Assembly: GCF_014645195.1 (NCBI RefSeq)
Contig: NZ_BMLK01000026.1
Location: forward strand, 1,542-48,591
Origin: Novosphingobium indicum
Lineage (GTDB): Bacteria; Pseudomonadota; Alphaproteobacteria; Sphingomonadales; Sphingomonadaceae
Length of the DNA stretch: 47,050 nt
Direction: 5' to 3'
Positions 1 to 8,162 of the stretch are shown here, in pieces. Below the pieces are notes generated by a model, which saw only the letters and a list, made by a program, of their open reading frames with translations, did not search any database and was not told where the DNA came from. Positions within the stretch are counted from its first letter, which is position 1, and each line of letters begins with the position of its first letter. The translations under genes and the position numbers were made by a program.

Positions 1-605
1 CGGTCGAGGCGACGCCGCCGTGTTCGGCGATCGTCCGGATTGCCGGCCACGATCCGGTAGCGATCAAGCAGGTTCTCGATCTTGGAGCGCAGACTCTGAT
101 GGTTCCGATGGTCGAGACCGCCGAACAGGCCCAGGCCATCGTAACTGCGTCCCGCTATCCGCCTGCAGGCGAACGCGGCCTCGGCGGCGCCCGTGCCGCG
201 CGCTGGGGTGGCTATCCTGCCTATGTCGCAGAAGCCAATGCGCAGGTTTGCATCATCGCCCAGATCGAGACCGCGACCGCCGTCGACAACATTGAGGCGA
301 TCGCCGCAGTGGACGGAATCGACGCGCTGTTCCTTGGACCTGCGGACCTGGCCGCGACCGAAGGTTTGCTGGGCGCAATCAATTTCGATGCCCTGTTCAA
401 GCTGACCGGCGAAGCACTGGCGCGGATCGTCTCAACCGGCAAACCGGCCGGGATCCTTTCGCGCGACGAACGCCTCGTCCAGCAGTTCCTCGATGGCGGT
501 GCCCGCTTCATCGCCAACGGGATCGACAGCTTCACGATGGCCAAGGGCGCGGGCGACGGACTCCGGGTCTGGCGTGAGCGTATCGCGGCACAGGGCGGCA
601 ACTGA
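1..605 (+). CDS. HpcH/HpaI family aldolase, 5'-truncated by window edge
   Basis: About 200 C-terminal residues of a class II pyruvate-type aldolase (HpcH/HpaI/citrate lyase beta family), read in the frame starting at base 3. The family cleaves 2-keto-4-hydroxy acids to pyruvate or a keto acid plus an aldehyde with a divalent metal. The segment GAQTLMVPMV, the metal-ligand Glu in QIETATAV and the Asp in GPADLA are the signatures seen. An internal ATG at base 99 is not the start, because family-typical sequence continues upstream of it. The stop lies 4 bp before the CoA-transferase start, so the two are probably co-transcribed. The true 5' end and exact substrate are not visible. Confidence 0.85.
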   Translation, partial: VEATPPCSAIVRIAGHDPVAIKQVLDLGAQTLMVPMVETAEQAQAIVTASRYPPAGERGLGGARAARWGGYPAYVAEANAQVCIIAQIETATAVDNIEAIAAVDGIDALFLGPADLAATEGLLGAINFDALFKLTGEALARIVSTGKPAGILSRDERLVQQFLDGGARFIANGIDSFTMAKGAGDGLRVWRERIAAQGGN

Positions 606-609
606 GGCT

Positions 610-1776
610 ATGGCAAAACCGGCTTGGCAGACGCCTCGTTCCAGTGACCCGGTCAAACCGCTTGATGGCGTCCGGGTGCTTGAATTAGCCCGCATCCTGG
701 CTGGCCCATGGTGCGGACAGCTGCTGGCGGACCTTGGCGCCGAAGTGATCAAGATCGAACGGCCCCGCGTAGGAGACGATACGCGGCATTGGGGGCCGCC
801 GTTCGTGACAGCAGAAGATGGCACCAATTTGGGAGCGGCTTATTTCCATTCGACCAATCGCGGCAAGCGGTCTTTCGCAATCGACATCGCCAGCGCGGAG
901 GGCCAGGCCATCATTCGCGATCTGGCAAGCGGCGCAGATATCGTGATCGAGAACTACAAGGTCGGCGGGCTGTCGAAGTACGGGCTTGACCATGCCGCGC
1001 TTTCCGCACTGAATCCCCACCTGATTACCTGCTCGATCACGGGCTTCGGGCAAACCGGTCCCTATGCCCATCGTGCAGGCTACGATTTCATTGCCCAGGC
1101 CATGGGCGGCATGATGTCGATGACCGGTGAACCCGATCGCGAACCGCAGAAGGCCGGCATCGCCGTGGCCGATCTGTTCACCGGCATGTACAGCACTGTT
1201 GCCATCCTCGCAGCGCTCCATCGCCGGGACCGCAGCGGACGCGGTGCCCATGTCGACATGGCCCTGCTCGACACCCAGGTCGCGGTCATGGGCAATCAAG
1301 CGCTGAACTGGATGACATCCGGTAAGGTGCCGCGCCGGTTCGGCAACGGTCATGCTAATCTCGCACCCTATCAGGCCTTCCCGACGCTTGACGGACCATT
1401 GGTGATTGCGGCCGGCAACAACGACCAGTTCGCGAGCCTTTGCCGCATCCTGGGATGCTCGCTGCACGAAGACCCGCTATTCGCCACCAACCCCGCGCGG
1501 GTTGCGAACCGGCAGGGACTTGTCGCAACCTTGGAAGCGCTTACCGCCCGATGGAACCGACAGGAACTATTCAACGCGCTGGAGGATGCGGGCGTCCCAG
1601 CCGGCCCAATCAATGAACTCGACGAAGTGTTCGCCGATCCGCAGGTCGTCGCCAGGGGCCTGACGACATCGGCTGGGGGTCGCAGGGGTGTCTCAAGTCC
1701 AATCGTGATAGATGGGGTGCGGATGGTTTCGAATCTGGCCGCGCCGGGAAGTCCCGAGCAGGTCGGAGACGAATAG
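610..1776 (+). CDS. CaiB/BaiF class III CoA-transferase
   Basis: A 388-residue protein of the formyl-CoA:oxalate / carnitine CoA-transferase family, which moves CoA between carboxylic acids through an aspartyl-CoA anhydride. The N-terminal LDGVRVLELARILAGP and ADLGAEVIKIE are hallmark segments, and the catalytic Asp is about residue 159 in AGYDFIAQAMGG. The ATG at 610 is chosen because it follows the aldolase stop closely and gives the normal family N-terminus; the frame is open further upstream but lacks family sequence there. It ends 9 bp from the convergent MFS stop. It probably activates or recycles an acid intermediate of the neighbouring pathway. Confidence 0.9.
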   Translation: MAKPAWQTPRSSDPVKPLDGVRVLELARILAGPWCGQLLADLGAEVIKIERPRVGDDTRHWGPPFVTAEDGTNLGAAYFHSTNRGKRSFAIDIASAEGQAIIRDLASGADIVIENYKVGGLSKYGLDHAALSALNPHLITCSITGFGQTGPYAHRAGYDFIAQAMGGMMSMTGEPDREPQKAGIAVADLFTGMYSTVAILAALHRRDRSGRGAHVDMALLDTQVAVMGNQALNWMTSGKVPRRFGNGHANLAPYQAFPTLDGPLVIAAGNNDQFASLCRILGCSLHEDPLFATNPARVANRQGLVATLEALTARWNRQELFNALEDAGVPAGPINELDEVFADPQVVARGLTTSAGGRRGVSSPIVIDGVRMVSNLAAPGSPEQVGDE

Positions 1777-1785
1777 GCGGCGCAG

Positions 1786-3018
1786 TCAGTTCGCAGCCTG
1801 AACCGGTATAGGTCCCCCGAACAATCGCCAGCCTTCGCTGAACAGTACAAGCACGATGGTCACGCTCGCCACCCCGAAGAACGAATAGGCCAGAGGCAGC
1901 GGGGAACCATTGTAGGCCTGCCCGATCAGTGCGCCCAGCCCCGCGCCAAGCACCAAACGGAAGAACGTCTGAACAGAGGCCGCGGCCCCGGCCACCTTGC
2001 CGAATGGCTGTAGGGAAATCGCGGTGAAATTGATGAAGACCGTGATCAGCAAGCACATGTTCGCGGATGTCAGAAGCACGAACTGAAGCAGGGTTTCGCC
2101 CGGTCGGGATGCCAAATAGATCTGGCCGATCGACACAAGGAAATGGCACAGGATGGCGGCATGGCCGATCCCCCGGATGCCGAAACGGTGTACGATCGCA
2201 GAATTGGCAATGCTGGCCAGCATCATCGAGCCCGCCATCAAGCCAAAGATTACCGAATAGGCCCCGCCGGCCCCGAAATGTTCGCCGATCAATTGCTGCG
2301 AGCTGTTGATGAAGCCGAAGTGAGCGCCGAAAATCAGGGCCATGCCAATGACGTAACCGATCGACCGGCGGTTTGTCAGAACGAGGCGGATGTTGCCGAA
2401 CAATTCACTGGCACCATGGGACTGCCGCCGGGAAAGCGGCAGCGTTTCTTGCATGCGGTAGAAATACCATGCTGACACTCCCATCGACAGCACCCCGATG
2501 ACGATGAAGACGGCACGCCAGCCGAGCACTGTAAAGATCACATAACCCAAACTTGGGGCAAGGGTCGGGACTGCCATAAACAGCATCGCGACAAAGGCTT
2601 GCAGCTTGGCCATGTCTTCGCCTTGATAGCGGTCGCGAATGATCGCCAGAGGAAGGACGGTCAGGGCGGACGAGGCACAGCCAAGCAGCGCGCGGGCCGC
2701 CAGCAGGACGGAAAAGTCAGTCACGAAAGCACAAAGCAGATTGATCAGGGCGAACAGGCCCATGCAAACCAGCAGGACCGGCTTCCGCCCAAGCCGGTCG
2801 GAGATCGTCCCCGGAACGAGCGAAAACAGGCCGGAGCAGATCAGGAATGTGCCGATGACCCATTGCCGCTGGTTTGAACCGCTTGCCCCCAGATCGTTTG
2901 CCATGACACCCAAGGCCGGCAGCAAAGTTGTAAACCCAAGTGACTGCAATGCCTGGATCATCGCCATCATGGCGATGAACTCCCGTTTGCCAATTGGCTC
3001 TTTATGGGTCAGCGACAA
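1786..3018 (-). CDS. MFS transporter, Bcr/CflA-like (DHA1, 12 TM)
   Basis: A 410-residue inner-membrane major facilitator. The hydrophobic pattern fits 12 helices, and the loop after helix 2 carries the motif A variant GTISDRLGRKPV. Overall resemblance is to Bcr/CflA drug-resistance exporters, but a catabolic neighbour could equally use it for uptake or export of a pathway compound. The start is a TTG at 3018 with GGAAGG about 8 nt upstream; a later in-frame ATG would remove part of helix 1. It is convergent with the CoA-transferase and lies about 100 bp downstream of the IclR gene on the same strand, so the regulator may control it. Confidence 0.85.
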   Translation of the reverse strand: MSLTHKEPIGKREFIAMMAMIQALQSLGFTTLLPALGVMANDLGASGSNQRQWVIGTFLICSGLFSLVPGTISDRLGRKPVLLVCMGLFALINLLCAFVTDFSVLLAARALLGCASSALTVLPLAIIRDRYQGEDMAKLQAFVAMLFMAVPTLAPSLGYVIFTVLGWRAVFIVIGVLSMGVSAWYFYRMQETLPLSRRQSHGASELFGNIRLVLTNRRSIGYVIGMALIFGAHFGFINSSQQLIGEHFGAGGAYSVIFGLMAGSMMLASIANSAIVHRFGIRGIGHAAILCHFLVSIGQIYLASRPGETLLQFVLLTSANMCLLITVFINFTAISLQPFGKVAGAAASVQTFFRLVLGAGLGALIGQAYNGSPLPLAYSFFGVASVTIVLVLFSEGWRLFGGPIPVQAAN

Positions 3019-3119
3019 CGTTGATACCTTCCGGATGGTCGGGCCTTGGCAGTGCCCTCGCCATGAAGCCGGTCCACCAATATGGAGGCCAGTCCACTTC
3101 TGATGAAAAACCGCAGGAG

Positions 3120-3983
3120 CTATCCTTGCCAGCCGATCGCACGGCTCGCTGCCATGGCCGCCGAACGGATCTTTTCGATCTTCGGCTTCGAATAAAAATG
3201 CTTGTCCTGAACTCGCGAGAGAACGCTCATCGTTGCAACAAGCCTGTTCCCGGAATCAAGCACAGGTACACTCAAGGCAGAGAGACCAGGCACAACCGTA
3301 CCCTGTGTGGTTGCGTATCCCAGCTCGCGCGCTTGGACTACCTGCCTTTCCAGTTCGTCGTCGGAAACCTCCAGCCCGCTGGCACGCTCTTGCACGATGA
3401 CGGGCCGGGTCAATGCTCGTGAACAATGGGTCAAGAACAGGATACCGGTAGACGACGCCTGCAAGGGCAAAACAGAGCCGACGTGCAAACTGGTCATCAG
3501 GGGCAGACCGCCATCGATCCAGCGAATCACCGATGGCCCGTAATTACCCCAGACCGCCAGCAACCCTGTTGTTTGCAGGTCTTCCAGCACACTCGCCAGA
3601 TTATCGCCCGCTATCCGTACCGGCTCCACCCGCGCCAGGGCGGCCATGCCAATACGAACTGAAAATGCACCTAGTGCATAGCGGCCATTCTGGACATTCT
3701 GCTCGACAACGCCTGTGTTGACAAAAGCCAGCAGGTAACGGTGTGCCTGGCTGCGTGACAGACCCGATTTCTCGGCAACTTCACGCAGATGTGCGCCATC
3801 CCTTGGGCAATCCATCAAGGCCCTGAGGACGCGAACACCAATTTCCACGGACTGGATAGCCTTGCGTGGCGAATCAGTCGCGCTCCAATCTTCGGCGGGC
3901 AAGCGCTCGGTAGCCTGATGTTCGATTTCATCACCTTTACCTGCAAGCTGGTTAGCCTTGCGTGCATTCATCGGTATTCCCAT
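3120..3983 (-). CDS. IclR family transcriptional regulator
   Basis: About 287 residues with an N-terminal winged helix-turn-helix (LREVAEKSGLSRSQAHRYLLAF) and a C-terminal IclR effector domain, which normally binds a small aromatic or acid ligand. A segment near the C-terminus, GLSALSVPVLDSGNR, is typical of the effector domain. The start is uncertain: ATG codons at 3992, 3983 and 3971 are all possible. 3983 is preferred because GGGGA lies 9 nt upstream. The gene is divergent from the desaturase at 4164, with about 180 bp between, a likely shared control region for the plus-strand set. Confidence 0.88.
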   Translation of the reverse strand: MGIPMNARKANQLAGKGDEIEHQATERLPAEDWSATDSPRKAIQSVEIGVRVLRALMDCPRDGAHLREVAEKSGLSRSQAHRYLLAFVNTGVVEQNVQNGRYALGAFSVRIGMAALARVEPVRIAGDNLASVLEDLQTTGLLAVWGNYGPSVIRWIDGGLPLMTSLHVGSVLPLQASSTGILFLTHCSRALTRPVIVQERASGLEVSDDELERQVVQARELGYATTQGTVVPGLSALSVPVLDSGNRLVATMSVLSRVQDKHFYSKPKIEKIRSAAMAASRAIGWQG

Positions 3984-4163
3984 TACCAGCATTCCCCGGC
4001 CCGAAGTCCCCTTGCATGACGGGAAAAGAGTTGCATATTGTCCAACGAATAGTGTAGGCGGCAAAATTGTGCAAGAGCATGACCTGAGTCAATTACGACA
4101 AAGAGGCCAAGCGTCAACCCAACTAGGCGCTTCTAAACCAGTGAGAGGAAAGGAACCCGGGTA
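3984..4163. promoter_or_regulatory. Divergent control region, IclR gene / desaturase
   Basis: About 180 bp separating two divergent genes, AT-richer than the flanking coding sequence around 4030-4110. It should hold promoters for both genes and the IclR operator. I see no long perfect palindrome and do not assign boxes. A good ribosome-binding site, GAGAGGAAAGGA, sits before the desaturase ATG. Confidence 0.45.
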
Positions 4164-5093
4164 ATGGCTGCAATCGCGTTTCCCAGATCGTCCGAAGAGC
4201 ATTTCGAACAGCTGCGAAAGGCGCCCGTTCTCGCCCTGCCGACGGCTCTCCTGTTTGTCATTTCCATGGCAGGGATCGCAACGACCTGGTACCTGGCGCT
4301 GAACTCGATGCTTCCGCTTTGGGTCGGTGCGATCTCAAACGGCCTCGTGACATATCTGCTCTTCAGCGTGATCCACGACGCCTCGCACAAGTCGTTGTCT
4401 AGCGTTGGCTGGATCAACGAATCGATCGGCGCGATCGGCTTGTTCTTCCTCTTTCCCTATGCCCCGATGGTCCTGCTCCGCTGGGTCCACAACAAGCACC
4501 ACACGCATACCAATGGACCCAAAGACCCCGACCGGTTCGAGCATGAATCGCCCTGGTGGCAGGTTCCATTCCGCTGGACCTTCTTCGATGGTGCCTACAT
4601 CTGGTATTTCGTCAAATATGGTCAGAACGTGCGCAAGAAACATGGCACCGAACTGCTTGTCTTCTATTCGCTCCTCGCGCTGCTGTTCGTTGCGGCAATT
4701 TACTTCGGCTTCGGCTGGGAACTGTTCATGCTGTGGTTCGTGCCGTCGCGGATCACGCTGTTCATCATCGCCATCGTCTTCGTCATCCTGCCACATCATC
4801 CCGCGATCATCGCGCAAGACGAAGACCCTTACATGGCGACAACCATGCGGTTCGGCTGGGAATGGTTGCTCAACCCGCTACTGGTTTATCAGAACTACCA
4901 CCTGATCCACCACCTCTGGCCGGAAATCCCGTTCTACCGGATGCACAAGGCCTATTACCTCAAGTACGATGAAATCAACGCCAACCGCATCCCGCGCCAG
5001 AAAGCCTTCGCCCTGAAGCCCGAGAACTATGACGACCACTTTGCGGTTCGCCGGGAACTCGACCAGGCGCAAGGCAAGGCCATGCATGCCTAA
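4164..5093 (+). CDS. Membrane fatty-acid-desaturase-family protein
   Basis: A 309-residue integral membrane di-iron enzyme. Three histidine boxes are visible: HDASH, HNKHHTH and HLIHH, the ligand set of the desaturase/hydroxylase superfamily. Four or more hydrophobic segments flank them. Members desaturate or hydroxylate lipid acyl chains, carotenoids or hydrophobic small molecules using O2. The strong ribosome-binding site and ATG at 4164 fix the start. It is the first gene of a plus-strand set with an LLM monooxygenase and a ketopantoate-reductase-like protein, so its substrate may be a pathway compound rather than a membrane lipid; this is inference. Confidence 0.85.
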   Translation: MAAIAFPRSSEEHFEQLRKAPVLALPTALLFVISMAGIATTWYLALNSMLPLWVGAISNGLVTYLLFSVIHDASHKSLSSVGWINESIGAIGLFFLFPYAPMVLLRWVHNKHHTHTNGPKDPDRFEHESPWWQVPFRWTFFDGAYIWYFVKYGQNVRKKHGTELLVFYSLLALLFVAAIYFGFGWELFMLWFVPSRITLFIIAIVFVILPHHPAIIAQDEDPYMATTMRFGWEWLLNPLLVYQNYHLIHHLWPEIPFYRMHKAYYLKYDEINANRIPRQKAFALKPENYDDHFAVRRELDQAQGKAMHA

Positions 5094-5100
5094 CGAAATA

Positions 5101-5131
5101 ACGGCCGGACCGTTCGGTATGGTCCGGCCGT
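5101..5131 (+). terminator. Intergenic 11-bp stem-loop between desaturase and LLM gene
   Basis: Bases 5101-5111 and 5121-5131 are perfectly complementary (ACGGCCGGACC and its reverse complement) around a 9-nt loop. It lies 7 bp after the desaturase stop and 24 bp before the LLM start. No T-run follows on the plus strand, so it may attenuate or process the transcript rather than end it. Confidence 0.4.
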
Positions 5132-5155
5132 ACCTCCAGATCGGGGAACGCACTG

Positions 5156-6475
5156 ATGGCCAAGCAACTTCACCTTGGCGCGTTCATGCGCCCGGTCAGC
5201 ATCCACACCGGAGCCTGGCGGTATCCAGGTGCCTTACCCGACGCGAACTTCAGCCTGGCAGCGATCCAGCGCTTCATCCGCAGCCTTGAAGCTGCCAAGT
5301 TCGATTATTTCTTCATGGCTGATCACCTCGGCGTGCTCAACCTGCCACGCCAGGCGCTGATGCGCAGCCACACTGTGACCTCGTTCGAGCCATTCACGTT
5401 GCTTTCCGCACTGGCCGGGGTGACTGAGCGAATCGGCCTCGTCGCAACGGCCTCGACCACTTACGACGAGCCGTTCCATGTCGCGCGCCGCTTTGCCTCT
5501 CTCGATCACATCAGCGGCGGGCGGACCGGCTGGAACGTGGTGACCACTTCGAATCCGGACAGCAGCCGCAACTTCGGCCTGGAGACCCAGCCAGATCACG
5601 CCGCGCGCTATCACCGCGCCCGCGAGTTTCATGACGTTGTGACCGGGCTGTGGGACAGTTTCGCCGACGATGCCTTCGTTATGGACGCAGCAAAGGGCAT
5701 CTATTTCGACCCCGCCCGGATGCATGCGCTGAACCACAAGGGCGAGCATTTCTCGGTCAGCGGGCCGCTTAACATCGCCCGTCCGGTTCAGGGCTGGCCG
5801 GTCATCTTCCAGGCCGGTGCCTCGGACCCGGGCCGCCAGCTGGCTGCCGAAACCGCCGAAGCCGTATTTGCTGCGGAATCGACGCTGGAAGGCAGCAAAG
5901 CCTATTACGACGACGTCAAAGGGCGGGCGGCGACGGTAGGACGCAATCCCGATCACATCAAGATCATGCCGGCCGTATTCCTGGTTGTTGGAGACACCGT
6001 CGAGGAAGCCCGCGCAAAGCGCGCGAAACTGGACAGCCTGGTCCACTACGACAGCGGCATCCATTCACTGTCCGGCATGCTGGGTCACGACGTATCGGGC
6101 TTCGATCCCGACGGCCCCCTGCCCGACATCCCCGAATCCAACGCCAGTAAAAGTTCGCGGCGGTTCATGATCGAATTGGCCAGAGCTGAGAACCTGACGA
6201 TCCGCCAGCTCGCTGCGAAGGCCGGCAGCTATGGCGGTTTGGCCTTTGTCGGCACCGCCAAGACCATCGCCGACGAGATGCAGCATTGGCTTGAGCAAGC
6301 CGCTTGCGACGGTTTTACCACCATGTTCCCTTACCTGCCCGAAGGCCTGGAAGACTTTACCGGCAAGGTTGTACCCGAACTGCAGGCACGCGGCCTGTTC
6401 CGCACCGAATACGAAGGCGAAACGCTGCGCGACCATCTTGGCCTGCCGCGCCCGGACAACCGCTTCTTCGCCTGA
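5156..6475 (+). CDS. LLM-class FMN-dependent monooxygenase (NtaA/SnaA/DszA type)
   Basis: A 439-residue luciferase-like TIM-barrel monooxygenase that would use FMNH2 from a separate reductase and O2. Family marks are FFMADHLGV near residue 53, the segment ISGGRTGWNVVTTSNP, and GPLNIARPVQGWPVIFQAG before residue 225. These match the nitrilotriacetate / dibenzothiophene-sulfone monooxygenase branch, which oxidises C-N, C-S or carbonyl substrates. GGGGAA lies 8 nt before the ATG. No flavin reductase is present in the window, so one must be supplied from elsewhere. The stop is 4 bp before the next start. Confidence 0.92.
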   Translation: MAKQLHLGAFMRPVSIHTGAWRYPGALPDANFSLAAIQRFIRSLEAAKFDYFFMADHLGVLNLPRQALMRSHTVTSFEPFTLLSALAGVTERIGLVATASTTYDEPFHVARRFASLDHISGGRTGWNVVTTSNPDSSRNFGLETQPDHAARYHRAREFHDVVTGLWDSFADDAFVMDAAKGIYFDPARMHALNHKGEHFSVSGPLNIARPVQGWPVIFQAGASDPGRQLAAETAEAVFAAESTLEGSKAYYDDVKGRAATVGRNPDHIKIMPAVFLVVGDTVEEARAKRAKLDSLVHYDSGIHSLSGMLGHDVSGFDPDGPLPDIPESNASKSSRRFMIELARAENLTIRQLAAKAGSYGGLAFVGTAKTIADEMQHWLEQAACDGFTTMFPYLPEGLEDFTGKVVPELQARGLFRTEYEGETLRDHLGLPRPDNRFFA

Positions 6476-6479
6476 TGCG

Positions 6480-7412
6480 GTGAGCCGGTTTGTCATCATC
6501 GGCGCCGGGGCAATCGGCAGTTTCCTGAGCACGCGGTTGCACAACGCCGGGCATGAAGTTCTGCTGATCGCCCGAGGAGCGCGGCTCGAGGCCTTGCGAA
6601 ACACGGGCGTGCTGCTGTCCGAAGGCGGGGCCGAGCGGCAAGTGCGTGTGCCGGTGTCCGCAGCATGCGATCCCGCAACGCCGCCGGATCATGCCATCCT
6701 GGCAACCAAAACGTTTCAGATCGAATCCGCGCTTGCCCTGCTCGAACCACTGCGCGGAAGCCGCTTCACGCTGCTGACGGTGCAGAATGGGGTCGAAGCA
6801 CCCGGCATCGCCCAGGCCGCCCTGCCCCGCGCTGTCGTGCTTGGCGCACGCATGCACGGCTTCTTCGAGCTGGAAGACGGGATCGTGCGCCACACCGGCG
6901 TCCCCGCCACGCTGCTGGCCGGCCCGGTCGCCGATCGCGCAACCGACCCGGCTCCCGGACAGGCCTCGGCAATCCTTGCGGGCGACCTTATTGCCGCTGG
7001 GGTCCCCACCACTCTGACAGGCGACATGCGCCCAGCGTTGTGGGACAAGTTCCTGATGGCCGCGACGATCGGCGCGGTGGCCCCGGCGTTCGGCCTGAAG
7101 GTCGGTCAGGTGCTAGGCCATCCCCAGGCCAGCTCGCTTTTGCGCGAGGCCATGGCCGAGGTCGAACGGATCGCAGCGGCGTTGGGCATCGAATTGCCGC
7201 CCGATTGCATATACGAGAAGCTGGACTTCATCGGCCGCTTTCCACCCGACGTCACCAGTTCGCTGCAGCGCGATCTCGAAGCGGGCAGACCGTCGGAATT
7301 CGTCCACCTCAGTGGGGCCATACCCCGCTTCGCGCGACAGGCCGACCTGCCCTGCCCGGCCACAGACGAAATCCTCGCGCGGCTGCGCGCCCGCGGGCTT
7401 CAACCTGATTGA
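6480..7412 (+). CDS. Ketopantoate reductase (ApbA/PanE) family dehydrogenase
   Basis: A 310-residue NAD(P)H-dependent reductase. The Rossmann motif GAGAIG occupies residues 8-13, and the substrate-site Lys is in ATKTFQ with LWDKFLMAATIGA in the C-terminal helical domain. The start is a GTG at 6480, 4 bp after the LLM stop; the ATG overlapping that stop is out of frame. Catabolic clusters often contain PanE-fold enzymes that act on other 2-keto or 2-hydroxy acids, so pantothenate synthesis is unlikely to be its job. A second family member lies on the other strand at 9244-10257. The stop abuts the convergent stop at 7413 with no spacer. Confidence 0.88.
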   Translation: MSRFVIIGAGAIGSFLSTRLHNAGHEVLLIARGARLEALRNTGVLLSEGGAERQVRVPVSAACDPATPPDHAILATKTFQIESALALLEPLRGSRFTLLTVQNGVEAPGIAQAALPRAVVLGARMHGFFELEDGIVRHTGVPATLLAGPVADRATDPAPGQASAILAGDLIAAGVPTTLTGDMRPALWDKFLMAATIGAVAPAFGLKVGQVLGHPQASSLLREAMAEVERIAAALGIELPPDCIYEKLDFIGRFPPDVTSSLQRDLEAGRPSEFVHLSGAIPRFARQADLPCPATDEILARLRARGLQPD

Positions 7413-7823
7413 TCAGACGATATCCCGCTCCATCGCGCGCCTGGCAAACCATGCACCCGCCATGATCACAGCATGCGCGGCCAAGGTCGTCAAGCCGACC
7501 CACAAGGCTTCTCCGCTCCAAACGACGCTATAGATGTCCCAGGCGGAGCCGACGAGTTCGGTCAGCACGATCACCGGAACCAGCGCCCAGTAGCGCAACG
7601 GATCGCGCGCGCCCCACAACGCCACAAGGCCGATTGCCGCCAGTTGGATGCCAACGATCAACCAGGCATCAAGCAGCAGGCCGAAAGACGGCGTCCCCTG
7701 CCCCAGCGCAATACCGGGGTAGATCAGCCGCAGGGCCCCCGCATAGACCGGCGGCCAGAGCAGCACGAGATTGCAGAGATACCAGATCCCCACGGCAATC
7801 AGGTAAGTGCGCAGAACCTTCAT
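7413..7823 (-). CDS. Small membrane protein, BphX-like
   Basis: A 136-residue protein with four predicted transmembrane segments and a conserved-looking tract, VALWGARDPLRYWALVPV. It resembles from memory the small BphX-type proteins in biphenyl and related aromatic clusters, whose function is not established. The ATG at 7823 has GAGGAGG just upstream. It ends the minus-strand catabolic run, 10 bp after the DUF1330 stop. Possible roles are membrane association or transport support; no catalytic motif is visible. Confidence 0.65.
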   Translation of the reverse strand: MKVLRTYLIAVGIWYLCNLVLLWPPVYAGALRLIYPGIALGQGTPSFGLLLDAWLIVGIQLAAIGLVALWGARDPLRYWALVPVIVLTELVGSAWDIYSVVWSGEALWVGLTTLAAHAVIMAGAWFARRAMERDIV

Positions 7824-7833
7824 GGCGGCCTCC

Positions 7834-8118
7834 TCAGGCGATCGCGAAGATATCCGATGTGGCGCAGGCGATGCGCGCATCCTTGTGCGGCGCATAGTCT
7901 GGATCGTTCATGAAGGCGTCGATCGCCTCCATCGAAGGAAACCGGATCACCACGACATAGTCAGGTGCGGCTCCCTCGCCCTCATAACGGACGAACTCGT
8001 GCGAACGGCAGACCATTTCCCCGCCGTGGCGTCCGACCAGCGCCGGAACTGCGGCCATATAGCCTGCCACCCAGGTTTCGTCGTGCGATTTGATCGATCC
8101 GATGAAATAGGCAGCCAT
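7834..8118 (-). CDS. DUF1330 domain protein
   Basis: A 94-residue protein of the DUF1330 ferredoxin-fold group (dimeric alpha-beta barrel). Conserved marks are the start AAYFIGSIKSHDETWVAGY, GGEMVCRSHEF and VVIRFPSMEAIDAF. Relatives accompany catabolic genes, but no reaction is firmly assigned. The ATG at 8118 follows GGAAACGGAG. It lies 44 bp after the tartrate-dehydrogenase-like gene and 10 bp before the membrane protein gene, consistent with one transcript. Confidence 0.8.
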   Translation of the reverse strand: MAAYFIGSIKSHDETWVAGYMAAVPALVGRHGGEMVCRSHEFVRYEGEGAAPDYVVVIRFPSMEAIDAFMNDPDYAPHKDARIACATSDIFAIA

Positions 8119-8162
8119 CACTCCGTTTCCTTTGGTCAGCGCCGGGACCGCTAGCTTTCCCG

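Noticed and set aside
2143..2475. Plus-strand open frame inside the MFS gene
   Set aside because: Antisense to a clear 12-helix transporter; typical high-GC shadow.
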